A stretch of DNA of 64,000 bases from Candidatus Skiveiella danica (GTDB lineage Bacteria > Pseudomonadota > Gammaproteobacteria > Burkholderiales > Burkholderiaceae_C), in contig JADKHE010000004.1 in the NCBI GenBank assembly GCA_016721925.1, forward strand, positions 186,001 through 250,000. Reading direction: 5' to 3'. Position 1 is the first letter of the stretch. Every line of letters starts with the position of its first letter. Below, piece after piece: positions 8,422 to 15,545 of this stretch. A program made the translations under genes and the position numbers. The notes below the pieces were generated by a model. The model was given only the letters and a program-made list of their open reading frames with translations. It searched no databases and was not told where the DNA came from.

Positions 8422-9046
8422 CGAGCGACTCGTCTTCGAGGTGGGAGGTGTCTGACCAGCCGACCAGCGTGAGCCCCTCGGGCGTCCACAGCAGGCGGTT
8501 GATGGCGGTGTTGCCGAGCTGCCAGGTGCGCGGCGCCTGCAGCTCCTGCCCGGTGGCGGCGCGGTACAGCAGGTCCATCACGCCGCCGTGCGCCACCATC
8601 ACGATCTGCTCGCCCCTGTGGCGCGACGCCAGCGTGTGCAAGGTTTCGACCACGCGCCGGCGCATGGCGGCGAGCGACTCGCCGCCGGGCGGCGCCCAGA
8701 ACGGGTCGCGCTTGCGCCAGCGCTGGGCCTCGTCGGGCATGGTGGCCTCGATTTCAGTGAAGGTCTTGCCCTGGAACGCGCCGAAGCCGCGCTCACGCAA
8801 GCCCTCGTCGGCGATCAGCGGCGCACCGGTCGATTCGGCTACGGCGCGTGCGGTTTCCCAGGCCCGTAGCAGGTCGCTGGTGTAGACCACGTTGATGGCC
8901 TCGCGCGCGGCGAGCGCGCGGGCCAGGCGCTCGGCCTGCCAGCGCCCGGTGTCGTTCAGCGGAACGTCGAGCTGTCCCTGGATGCGCGTGTCCACGTTCC
9001 AGGCGGTCTCGCCGTGGCGGATGGCGATGATGCGGGTGGCGTCCAT
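8405..9046 (-). CDS. Histidine phosphatase family protein (phosphoglycerate mutase-like)
   Basis: This 213-residue cytoplasmic protein has the catalytic RHGET signature (IIAIRHGETAWN) near the N-terminus, a second catalytic Arg/Glu region (GLRERGFGAFQG) and the C-terminal catalytic His in MVAHGGVMDLL. The family includes cofactor-dependent phosphoglycerate mutases, alpha-ribazole phosphatases and broad-range phosphatases; the substrate cannot be told here. The ATG at 9046 (MDATRII) was chosen over a TTG at 9082, which would add 12 unconserved residues and overlap ttcA. It is probably co-transcribed with ttcA and the downstream PLP enzyme. Confidence 0.85.
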   Translation of the reverse strand: MDATRIIAIRHGETAWNVDTRIQGQLDVPLNDTGRWQAERLARALAAREAINVVYTSDLLRAWETARAVAESTGAPLIADEGLRERGFGAFQGKTFTEIEATMPDEAQRWRKRDPFWAPPGGESLAAMRRRVVETLHTLASRHRGEQIVMVAHGGVMDLLYRAATGQELQAPRTWQLGNTAINRLLWTPEGLTLVGWSDTSHLEDESLDESTT

Positions 9047-9078
9047 GGTGGCGGTGAATCGGTGGCGGTCTGTCTGAA

Positions 9079-9999
9079 TCAAACGGGAACCACCTGCAGG
9101 CCGGGCAGGGTTGGCACGGTGAATGTGTCTTCGTCAAAGGCCTTGTCGCCATCGTCGCTGGCCACGCCGGTGACCTTCAGGCCCTTGAAATCGTACTGCT
9201 TGGCGTCCATCAGGTGCGAAGGCACGATGTTCTGCAGCGCCGAGAACATGTTCTCGATGCGGCCGGGGTACTTCTTCTCCCACTCCTTCAGCATGGCGCT
9301 CATCTGCTGGCGCTGCAGGTTGTCCTGGCTGCCGCACAGCGTGCAGGGGATGATGGGGAACTGCCGGTGCTCGGCCCAGCGGGCCAGGTCTTTCTCGGCC
9401 GCGTAGGCCAGCGGGCGGATCACGATGTGGCGGCCGTCGTCGCTGACCAGCTTGGGCGGCATGCCCTTGAGCTTGCCGCCGAAGAACATGTTCAGGAAAA
9501 AGGTCTGCAGGATGTCGTCGCGGTGGTGGCCCAGCGCGATCTTGGTGGCGCCCAGCTCGTCGGCCACGCGGTACAGGATGCCGCGGCGCAGCCGGCTGCA
9601 CAGGCTGCACATCGTCTTGCCCTCGGCGATCTTGTCCTTGACGATGGAATAGGTGTCCTGGTTCTCGATGTGGAACGGGATGCCGAGCTGGGTCAGGTAT
9701 TCCGGCAGGATGTGTTCCGGGAACCCGGGCTGCTTCTGGTCGAGGTTGACGGCGACGATGTCGAAGTGGATCGGCGCGCGCGCCTGCATCTTGAGCAGGA
9801 TGTCGAGCAAGCCATAGCTGTCCTTGCCGCCCGACAGGCACACCATGACCTTGTCGCCTTCCTCGATCATGTTGAAGTCGATGATGGCCTGGCCCATCTG
9901 GCGGCACAGGCGCTTTTCCAGCTTGTGGGTCTCGCGCTCGATCCTGAAATCGGTGCGGGCGGCGGCTTGAACCTCGTCTTCGATCCAGGGGGTGTTCAT
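9079..9999 (-). CDS. ttcA: tRNA 2-thiocytidine synthetase TtcA
   Basis: TtcA thiolates cytidine 32 of certain tRNAs, using ATP and a [4Fe-4S] cluster. The 306 residues include the PP-loop SGGKDS (within VMVCLSGGKDSYGLL) and the two cysteine pairs CSLC and CTLC that hold the cluster, plus the GHHRDD motif. The start at 9999 gives the family N-terminus. The gene is preceded by a 110-base gap holding an inverted pair of REP-like hairpins and followed at 33 bases by the phosphatase gene. Confidence 0.96.
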   Translation of the reverse strand: MNTPWIEDEVQAAARTDFRIERETHKLEKRLCRQMGQAIIDFNMIEEGDKVMVCLSGGKDSYGLLDILLKMQARAPIHFDIVAVNLDQKQPGFPEHILPEYLTQLGIPFHIENQDTYSIVKDKIAEGKTMCSLCSRLRRGILYRVADELGATKIALGHHRDDILQTFFLNMFFGGKLKGMPPKLVSDDGRHIVIRPLAYAAEKDLARWAEHRQFPIIPCTLCGSQDNLQRQQMSAMLKEWEKKYPGRIENMFSALQNIVPSHLMDAKQYDFKGLKVTGVASDDGDKAFDEDTFTVPTLPGLQVVPV

Positions 10000-10016
10000 G
10001 GTTTTCTCCGGGAAGC

Positions 10017-10107
10017 GGGAATCGGGGTCAGAGCCCGATTTCTTTTGGTGTCATTGAACAGCTGAACGACGGGTTGTCCGAATTCGGAATCCGCCCCCAA
10101 TTTCCCT
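10017..10107. repeat. Inverted pair of REP-like hairpins (REPIN-like)
   Basis: The left unit (10017-10042) contains AATCGGG GTCAGAG CCCGATT, a perfect 7-base stem with a 7-base loop. The right unit (10080-10107), read on the minus strand, begins GGGAAATTGGGGGCGGATTC and aligns with the left unit in inverted orientation. A third unit is at 18811-18838. Paired inverted units between genes are typical of REP elements mobilised by RAYT transposases. No RAYT gene is in this window. Confidence 0.55.
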
Positions 10108-10109
10108 GG

Positions 10110-10490
10110 TCACCATTGGCCGGCCTCCGCGCGAATCGCGACTTCGCAGTCGTCGAAGATCTCCAGCTTGGCGATCTTCACGCGCACGCCCACCACGCCG
10201 GGCAGTTGCATCAGGCGCGCGGCCAGTTTGCCGATCAGGCTCTCCAGCAGGTTGACATGCTCGGCCGTGCATTCGTCGATGATGATCTTGCGCACCTTGC
10301 GGTAGTCCAGCACATGGGTGATGTCGTCGTCGCGCGGCAGCAGGGGCTGAGGGCCAAGGTTGAGCTCGGCATCGACCTGGATCGGCTGCGGCGCGGTTTT
10401 TTCCTGGGCGAGGATGCCCAGATTGGCGTCGAAGCGCAGCCCGGTGAGGGTCAGGGTCTGCAGGCCGTTGGCCGGCGGGTTCGTGGTCAT
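10110..10490 (-). CDS. folB: FolB-like dihydroneopterin aldolase/epimerase, copy 2
   Basis: This 126-residue T-fold protein (NGLQTLTLTGLRFDANLGIL). By comparison with FolB it keeps the active-site Tyr (LDYRKV), the Glu (NLLESL) and the Lys near the C-terminus (KIAKLEIFDDCE). FolB makes 6-hydroxymethyldihydropterin for folate; its paralogue FolX epimerises dihydroneopterin triphosphate for tetrahydromonapterin. Which role this copy plays cannot be settled by eye; the GILAQEKTAPQ region is closer to FolB. Its ATG overlaps the stop of the preceding FolB-like gene (ATGA), so the two are coupled. The longer open frame to 10625 is the other copy read out of frame. Confidence 0.8.
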   Translation of the reverse strand: MTTNPPANGLQTLTLTGLRFDANLGILAQEKTAPQPIQVDAELNLGPQPLLPRDDDITHVLDYRKVRKIIIDECTAEHVNLLESLIGKLAARLMQLPGVVGVRVKIAKLEIFDDCEVAIRAEAGQW

Positions 10491-10891
10491 GGTCGCGGGG
10501 GCTTGTGCCGGAAAGTCTCGACGCCCACGGCGTCGCAGTCGTCGTACACGTCGGGCTTGCGCGTGGACACCCGCGCCGCCACCACCTGGGGGTGAGCCAG
10601 CATGGCCGCAAGCACGGTGTCGCACAGCGTCTCCTGCAGGTCGATGTGGCCCTGTGTGACGATGCGGGTAACCGCATCGCGCACGAAGTCGTAGTTCACC
10701 ACCTCGTCGATCCGGTCGTTGCGCGGCGTGTTGTCGGCCAACGGCACGTACAGGTCGATGTCGAAGATGATGCGCTGTGCCGCCGTGCGCTCGAAATCAT
10801 GCACGCCGATGCGCACATGCCGCGTAAGCCCGCGCAGGAAGATGCGGCGGCAGTCGCCGAGCATCGGGTCGGGTGGGGTGGAGGTGTTCAT
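10487..10891 (-). CDS. FolB/FolX-like dihydroneopterin aldolase family protein, copy 1
   Basis: This 134-residue T-fold protein has the conserved family segments IFLRGLTRHVRIGVHDFE, VVNYDFVRD, DLQETLCDTV and the C-terminal STRKPDVYDDCDAVGVE, with the catalytic Lys. The start at 10891 (MNTSTPPDP) fits the family; the upstream extension in this frame is the FolM gene read out of frame. It lies 4 bases after folM and overlaps copy 2 by 4 bases, forming a three-gene pterin operon. The FolM neighbour makes a FolX-like role in tetrahydromonapterin synthesis possible, but this is inference. Confidence 0.8.
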   Translation of the reverse strand: MNTSTPPDPMLGDCRRIFLRGLTRHVRIGVHDFERTAAQRIIFDIDLYVPLADNTPRNDRIDEVVNYDFVRDAVTRIVTQGHIDLQETLCDTVLAAMLAHPQVVAARVSTRKPDVYDDCDAVGVETFRHKPPRP

Positions 10892-10895
10892 GGGT

Positions 10896-11699
10896 TCACG
10901 GGGGGGGCGCCAGTTGTTCGGCCACGAACATGATGTCGCGTTCCAGGGGCACCAGGTGCTGGCCCTTGTCCACAGCGACGGTGATGCCCGTGATGGAATC
11001 GTTCTCGGCCAGGAACACGGCCGTGCGTGCGACGTCGTCGGGGTCGATGGGGCTGCGCAGCAGATTGACGCTGCGGGCGCGCTCGAAGTTGTCACCGGTC
11101 TGCGGGCCGCTCACGTAGACCAGCCCGGGGGCGATGCCGTTGACCCGCACCCGTGGCGCCAGCGCTTGCGCCTGCAGGGCCACCGCGCGCTCCAGGGCCA
11201 GTTTGGACAGTGTGTAGGAAAAATAGTCAGGGTTCAGGTTGAACACCTTCTGGTCGAGCACATGGAGCACCACGGGCACCGGCTGGCCGGCCGCGGGGTG
11301 CGATGCGGCGCGCGCCAGCAACGTGCCCAGCTGCAGCGGTGCCAGCAGGTTCACCTGCATCTGGCGCTGCAGCAACGCGGGTGAGAAATCGGCTCCGGTG
11401 TCGGGTTCGAACAGCGAGGCGTTGTTGACGATGGCGCCGGGAACACCGCCGATGGCCTGTGTCAGCTCGGCAAAGGCGCGCTCGATCGCCCTCGTGTCGG
11501 CCAGGTCGCCCGCAATGGCCCAGGCCTGCCGGCCCAGAGCCTCGACCTCGGAGCAGGTCCTCAGCGCCTCGTCACGCGACTGCTGGTAATGGCACGCCAC
11601 GTTCCAGCCCGCCCGGGCGAAGGCCAGGCTGAACGCGCGGCCCAGGCGCCGGGCTGCGCCGGTGACCAGGACGGTTCGCTGGAGTGGGGGAGTGGACAT
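10896..11699 (-). CDS. folM: SDR reductase, FolM / pteridine reductase (PTR1)-like
   Basis: A 267-residue short-chain dehydrogenase whose nucleotide-binding motif reads TGAARRLG, the TGxxxRxG form that marks pteridine reductases rather than the usual TGxxxGxG. The catalytic Tyr/Lys pair is YTLSK, and an Asp (HVLDQ) stands where most SDRs have Ser, as in PTR1. FolM reduces dihydromonapterin, and more weakly dihydrofolate. It heads a minus-strand operon with two FolB-like genes. Its start is 20 bases from the divergent methyltransferase start, so the two share a very short promoter region. Confidence 0.8.
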   Translation of the reverse strand: MSTPPLQRTVLVTGAARRLGRAFSLAFARAGWNVACHYQQSRDEALRTCSEVEALGRQAWAIAGDLADTRAIERAFAELTQAIGGVPGAIVNNASLFEPDTGADFSPALLQRQMQVNLLAPLQLGTLLARAASHPAAGQPVPVVLHVLDQKVFNLNPDYFSYTLSKLALERAVALQAQALAPRVRVNGIAPGLVYVSGPQTGDNFERARSVNLLRSPIDPDDVARTAVFLAENDSITGITVAVDKGQHLVPLERDIMFVAEQLAPPP

Positions 11700-11718
11700 T
11701 CAGGGACAATCCGGGTCG

Positions 11719-12858
11719 ATGACAGAACCCTCAAGTTTAACGAGCACCCTTTACAAACTGATGCAGCGGGCCATTCAGTCCGCCGGCGGCTGGATCGGCT
11801 TCGACCGCTTCATGGCGTTGGCCCTGTACGCACCGGGCCTGGGCTATTACGCCAACAGCGGTGCCAAGTTCGGCACCATGCCCGAGGGGGTCAAGGGGGA
11901 GGGCAGCGACTTTGTGACAGCGCCGGAACTCACACCGCTGTTCGGGCAGACCCTGGCCGCCCAGGTGGGCCAGGCGCTGGTCGAAACCGGCACGGACGAG
12001 GTCTGGGAATTTGGCGCCGGCTCGGGCGCATTGGCGCTGCAGCTGCTCGACACTCTGGGTGACAAGGTGAACCGATACACCATCGTGGACCTCTCCGGAA
12101 CCCTTCGAGCCCGCCAGCAGGCGCTGCTGACGAGGCACGGCGACAAGGTGCGCTGGGTCGAAGCGTTGCCGGACGCCCTGCAGGGTGTGGTGGTGGGCAA
12201 CGAGGTGCTCGACGCCATGCCGGTCAAACTGCTGGCGCGCCAGGGCGGACACACCGGTGGCGTCTGGCACGAGCGCGGCGTCACACTGGCAGACGGGGCG
12301 CTGGCCTGGGCCGACCATCCGACCGAACTGCGTCCGCCGCTGGACATTCCGGGTCCGCACGACTACCTGACCGAAATCCACCCGCAGGCCGAGGCCTTCA
12401 TCGCCACGCTGGCGGACCGCTTCAAGGCCAGCCAGCGCAGCGGCGGCAAGGGCGGCGCTGCTTTCTTTCTGGACTATGGTTTCCCGGAGAGTGAGTACTA
12501 CCATCCGCAGCGCCACATGGGCACGGTGATGTGCCACCAGGCGCATCGGGCTGACACCAACCCGCTGGCCGACGTCGGGCTGAAAGACATCACGGCGCAC
12601 GTCAACTTCACCGGCGTGGCGCTGGCCGGGCAGGACGCCGGCCTGAGTGTGCTGGGCTACACCAGCCAGACGCGTTTCCTGCTGAATTGCGGCCTGGCCA
12701 CAGCCATGGAAGCCGCCACGACGCCTGAGCGCGCGAACGCGCTGAAGCTGATTGCCGAGCACGAAATGGGCGAACTGTTCAAGGTGATCGGCTTTTGCAC
12801 CGGCGAGCCCTGGGACGCAATGGGCTTTGCCCACGGCGACCGCTGCCATGCGCTCTGA
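11719..12858 (+). CDS. Class I SAM-dependent methyltransferase, MidA/NDUFAF7 family (DUF185)
   Basis: This 379-residue protein matches the MidA family: MQRAIQSAGGWIGFDRFMAL at the N-terminus, the glycine-rich SAM motif EFGAGSGALALQLL, and GNEVLDAMPVKLL and FFLDYGFPESEYYHPQR in the core. The eukaryotic member NDUFAF7 dimethylates an arginine of the complex I subunit NDUFS2. A similar role in bacteria is likely but unproven. The ATG at 11719 is the family-like start. It is followed at 12 bases by the small DUF2905 gene. Confidence 0.88.
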   Translation: MTEPSSLTSTLYKLMQRAIQSAGGWIGFDRFMALALYAPGLGYYANSGAKFGTMPEGVKGEGSDFVTAPELTPLFGQTLAAQVGQALVETGTDEVWEFGAGSGALALQLLDTLGDKVNRYTIVDLSGTLRARQQALLTRHGDKVRWVEALPDALQGVVVGNEVLDAMPVKLLARQGGHTGGVWHERGVTLADGALAWADHPTELRPPLDIPGPHDYLTEIHPQAEAFIATLADRFKASQRSGGKGGAAFFLDYGFPESEYYHPQRHMGTVMCHQAHRADTNPLADVGLKDITAHVNFTGVALAGQDAGLSVLGYTSQTRFLLNCGLATAMEAATTPERANALKLIAEHEMGELFKVIGFCTGEPWDAMGFAHGDRCHAL

Positions 12859-12870
12859 ACGGCACATGAA

Positions 12871-13065
12871 ATGATCCGCTGGCTCATCGTCGTTTTCCTG
12901 GCCCTGATCCTGTTCAACGGGCTCATGCCCTGGCTGCAAAAGTTCGGCTTCGGCAAGTTGCCGGGCGACTTCCGCTTTCGGCTGTTCGGTCGCGAATGGT
13001 TCATTCCGCTGACCACGACGGTCCTGCTGAGCCTGTTGGCGGCGCTGATCGCCCGGTTCATCTGA
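12871..13065 (+). CDS. DUF2905 family small membrane protein
   Basis: This 64-residue protein has two predicted transmembrane helices (WLIVVFLALILFNGL and TTTVLLSLLAALIARF) flanking the conserved loop KLPGDFRFRLFGREWFIPL, the signature of DUF2905. The function is unknown. It is probably co-transcribed with the methyltransferase upstream. Confidence 0.85.
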   Translation: MIRWLIVVFLALILFNGLMPWLQKFGFGKLPGDFRFRLFGREWFIPLTTTVLLSLLAALIARFI

Positions 13066-13114
13066 ACGAAACGCGCCTGCGGGCTTGAAACCCCTGGGCG
13101 GCGGCCCCATTCTC

Positions 13115-13130
13115 ATACCCAAAGGGGTAT
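13115..13130 (+). promoter_or_regulatory. Possible stem-loop over the trxC ribosome binding site
   Basis: ATACCC AAAG GGGTAT is a perfect 6-base inverted repeat with a 4-base loop, 6 bases before the trxC ATG. The likely Shine-Dalgarno AAAGGGG lies in its loop and right arm, so folding would hide it. Whether it controls translation is untested. Confidence 0.4.
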
Positions 13131-13136
13131 CCATTC

Positions 13137-13577
13137 ATGACCGAAGCACTTCACATCGTCTGTCCGCATTGCCACACCACCAACCGCGTCAAGGCCGCGG
13201 ATATGGCCAGCGCGCCCGATTGCGGCAGCTGCCACCAGCCGCTGTTCACCGGAGCGCCGCTGGCGCTGGATGAAGCCGGGTTTGACCGCCACATCGCCCG
13301 CAGCCAGATTCCGGTGCTGGTTGATTTCTGGGCGCCGTGGTGCGGTCCCTGCCGCATGATGGCCCCGGCCTTCGAGCAGGCCGCCGCGCAGCTCGAGCCG
13401 CGTTTGCGCCTGGTCAAGGTCAACACCGAGGAGGCGCAAAACCTGGCCGCGCGCTTCAACATCCGCAGCATTCCGACACTGGCGCTGTTTCAGGGCGGCA
13501 AGGAAGTCGCGCGCCAGCCCGGCGCGATGCGCTCGGCGGCGGAAATTGCGGGATGGGCCCAGTCGAATTTGCGTTGA
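13137..13577 (+). CDS. trxC: Thioredoxin 2 (TrxC)
   Basis: TrxC is a cytoplasmic disulfide reductase. The 146 residues start with the zinc-binding module CPHCHTTNR...CGSCHQ that separates TrxC from TrxA, followed by a thioredoxin fold with active site WAPWCGPCRMMAP and the cis-Pro segment IRSIPTLALFQGG. From 13171 to the stop the gene is repeated, without indels, at 18841-19247. Of that span, 166 bp (13221-13386) are identical, while the 3' part has diverged. Confidence 0.95.
   Translation: MTEALHIVCPHCHTTNRVKAADMASAPDCGSCHQPLFTGAPLALDEAGFDRHIARSQIPVLVDFWAPWCGPCRMMAPAFEQAAAQLEPRLRLVKVNTEEAQNLAARFNIRSIPTLALFQGGKEVARQPGAMRSAAEIAGWAQSNLR
13171..13577 (+). repeat. Direct repeat, copy 1 (trxC)
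   Basis: Pairs with 18841-19247 at a constant offset of 5,670 bases. Bases 13221-13386 are identical to 18891-19056. The segments on either side differ at many third-codon positions, suggesting a recent gene-conversion tract inside an older duplication. Confidence 0.85.
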
Positions 13578-13834
13578 GTCCGGGGGCGGGGAAGCTGCGG
13601 ATGGGCTGAGCGTTGATCGCGCGAATGGGTGCGGCCTCAGTCCGGGTTCTTGTTCGTTTTGGGCAGACGGCAGGGCACCTACCTTTCACATCCCGGACGA
13701 TCAGGGTGCTCATGGAAATCCCTTTGGTTGGTGAAAAACCCCAGGGCGAATGGTCTGTCGGGGTTGGCAAAGCGACGGGGGCCGCCATGCGATCTGTGCT
13801 GATTCGCATCGAGGCCCCCAAGTGCAACTGTCCG

Positions 13835-13873
13835 TCAGGGCACCGGTTTGATCTCTCCCGGCCGCCAACTCTT
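13835..13873 (-). pseudogene. 3'-end remnant of a further DUF1254/DUF1214 gene
   Basis: Read on the minus strand this gives KSWRPGEIKPVP-stop, matching the KSWRPGKIELVP-stop of the intact gene ending at 15546 (30 of 36 bases agree). Nothing upstream in frame resembles the family, so the rest is gone. The whole gap 13578-13915 otherwise shows no convincing gene. A short minus-strand frame starting MSTLIVRDVKG (about 13714) has a good Shine-Dalgarno but no recognisable family. Confidence 0.65.
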
Positions 13874-13915
13874 CAGGAGTGGCCGGCTTTTGAAAAGCTC
13901 ATTCCATCTGGCAGA

Positions 13916-15418
13916 CTACTCTACCAGCTCGAAGTCATCCAATACAAAACTCCTGTTGTAGTACGCCTCTTCTGCTCCATAAATCCTAATCAAGACAAAT
14001 GGCTTCTTCCCTTCAGTAGGAATCCAGTTTGACTCCAGGCCGTCAGGAGCTTTTGGGCCGATATAAATCGTAACGCTGTCGTCAGAATTCAGCTTCATCG
14101 TCTTTCTGTCAAAGCTGGAAAGTCCGGCACGTACAAGTGGGTTATATATAAATGCGCCCGTCGCATCGTCATACATATTAACTGCCCAGAAATTTCTTGC
14201 AGGAACACTCTTGGGGATCGTTACTTTATAAGTTTTTCCGGCAAGAAGTGGATTGCCTGCCTTGTCAAACTTTGGCGTAATGTACGCGTTGATGGGCCGA
14301 GCAGAATCCCATTTTTTAGGGAAGAACGTAACCTGGAAATAAGTGAGGGCTCGTTCTGTATAGCCTAGTCTGCCCGGGTAGTCAAAATTGAATTCGGAAT
14401 TGCTATCTGGCCAAATAATGGTGTAGTAGTTCTTGCCTTCCCAGACTTTGTATTTTGCCTGAGGTTGCGCATTTGTTTGCAACATATACTGGTAGGCGTC
14501 AACAACCGCTGCCTCCATCGCTTGCTTGCTTTTGGCATCAGGGTTGAAAGGTTTGCCCTTTTCAATACCGATCGATGCCAGCATATCCATCATCACTTTG
14601 TCCCTGGGCAGGACAGGCTCAGAGTTTATGATTTTGTGCAACGTCTCAAATGTAGACAGGTTGTAAGCGGGTAAAGTCGGAAACCTCAACTGCTGTGGCG
14701 ATGGATCGATGAATTTTTGCTTGGGCGGATTGGCGGCTTGCGACAAGGGATACAGTTTGACCCCGTCTCTGACGTACTGTGCAGCTTTGGCCAAATCACT
14801 CTTGGGCCCAGGCAATGCACGGAATGCAAAATATACGATATTGGAGCCGGTATGAATGACGTAATAGCCTTTTGGAACTGGCTTTTTGTACCCTGGAGGC
14901 AGCAATAGATACTTGCCGCCTTTGCCTTTATCCAGTCCGGGAGGGCCAACATCTGCAACGGTTGTCTGCCATGTTCCTACCACTTGTCCAAAAAAGCTCG
15001 CTACATCTGATGCAGCAGGCACCACCAGTACCGCAGGTTCTGCCGACAGATCAGAATAACCTGTTGTATAGGGAACCTGATTGTTTGCCGTAAGCGCTTC
15101 GAGTACTTGCGTCCCCGGTTTTGAGAATGCAACAATGTCATTCGACTGCGCACCGACTGCATTGTTCGCTTTGATGAAATTGTAGATATCCAGTGCCGGT
15201 GTTGCCCAAATAACCGATTCAAAAGCTCTTTGGTACTTTACCTGATAATCCAGATCTTTAACTGACTGTTTGCTTCCTTCTGCCGGCTGTCCACCCACAG
15301 GCCCAACTTTCGGATTTATTGCACTTAATGCCAGAGGATCTTCCGCCGCGGCGATCTCCGCCACGTTGGCGAAATTGATGAGCAAGAATGCTGACAATAA
15401 GACTAATGGTTTCTTCAC
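13916..15418 (-). CDS. Exported DUF1254/DUF1214 protein, low-GC paralogue
   Basis: About 500 residues with a signal peptide (KKPLVLLSAFLLINFANVAE, then IAAAED). The N-terminal DUF1254 region contains GKYLLLPPGYKKPVPKGYYV and the C-terminal DUF1214 region contains VTIYIGPKAPDGLESNWIPT. The function of these exported proteins is not established. The GTG at 15418 was chosen because AGGAG lies just upstream (15425-15430); the TTG at 15448 has no such site. Base composition is far more AT-rich than the neighbours (28 G+C in the 60 bases from 14101), which suggests transfer. It is a distant paralogue of the next gene. Confidence 0.85.
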   Translation of the reverse strand: MKKPLVLLSAFLLINFANVAEIAAAEDPLALSAINPKVGPVGGQPAEGSKQSVKDLDYQVKYQRAFESVIWATPALDIYNFIKANNAVGAQSNDIVAFSKPGTQVLEALTANNQVPYTTGYSDLSAEPAVLVVPAASDVASFFGQVVGTWQTTVADVGPPGLDKGKGGKYLLLPPGYKKPVPKGYYVIHTGSNIVYFAFRALPGPKSDLAKAAQYVRDGVKLYPLSQAANPPKQKFIDPSPQQLRFPTLPAYNLSTFETLHKIINSEPVLPRDKVMMDMLASIGIEKGKPFNPDAKSKQAMEAAVVDAYQYMLQTNAQPQAKYKVWEGKNYYTIIWPDSNSEFNFDYPGRLGYTERALTYFQVTFFPKKWDSARPINAYITPKFDKAGNPLLAGKTYKVTIPKSVPARNFWAVNMYDDATGAFIYNPLVRAGLSSFDRKTMKLNSDDSVTIYIGPKAPDGLESNWIPTEGKKPFVLIRIYGAEEAYYNRSFVLDDFELVE

Positions 15419-15545
15419 AAAAATTCTCCTAAAAAAATATCTGAGCAAGTCATGGTTTTCGGGGGTCCGTCATACAACTGCTGAAAAAAGGGCTGAAAAC
15501 ACAGAGGGGTACTAGAGCGCCCTTCATCGATTCAGCTCTGCAAAC

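Noticed and set aside
13580..13714. A small minus-strand ORF starting MSTLIVRDVKG, reminiscent of short antitoxins.
   Set aside because: Beyond the first residues nothing resembles a ribbon-helix-helix protein, and no toxin gene adjoins it.
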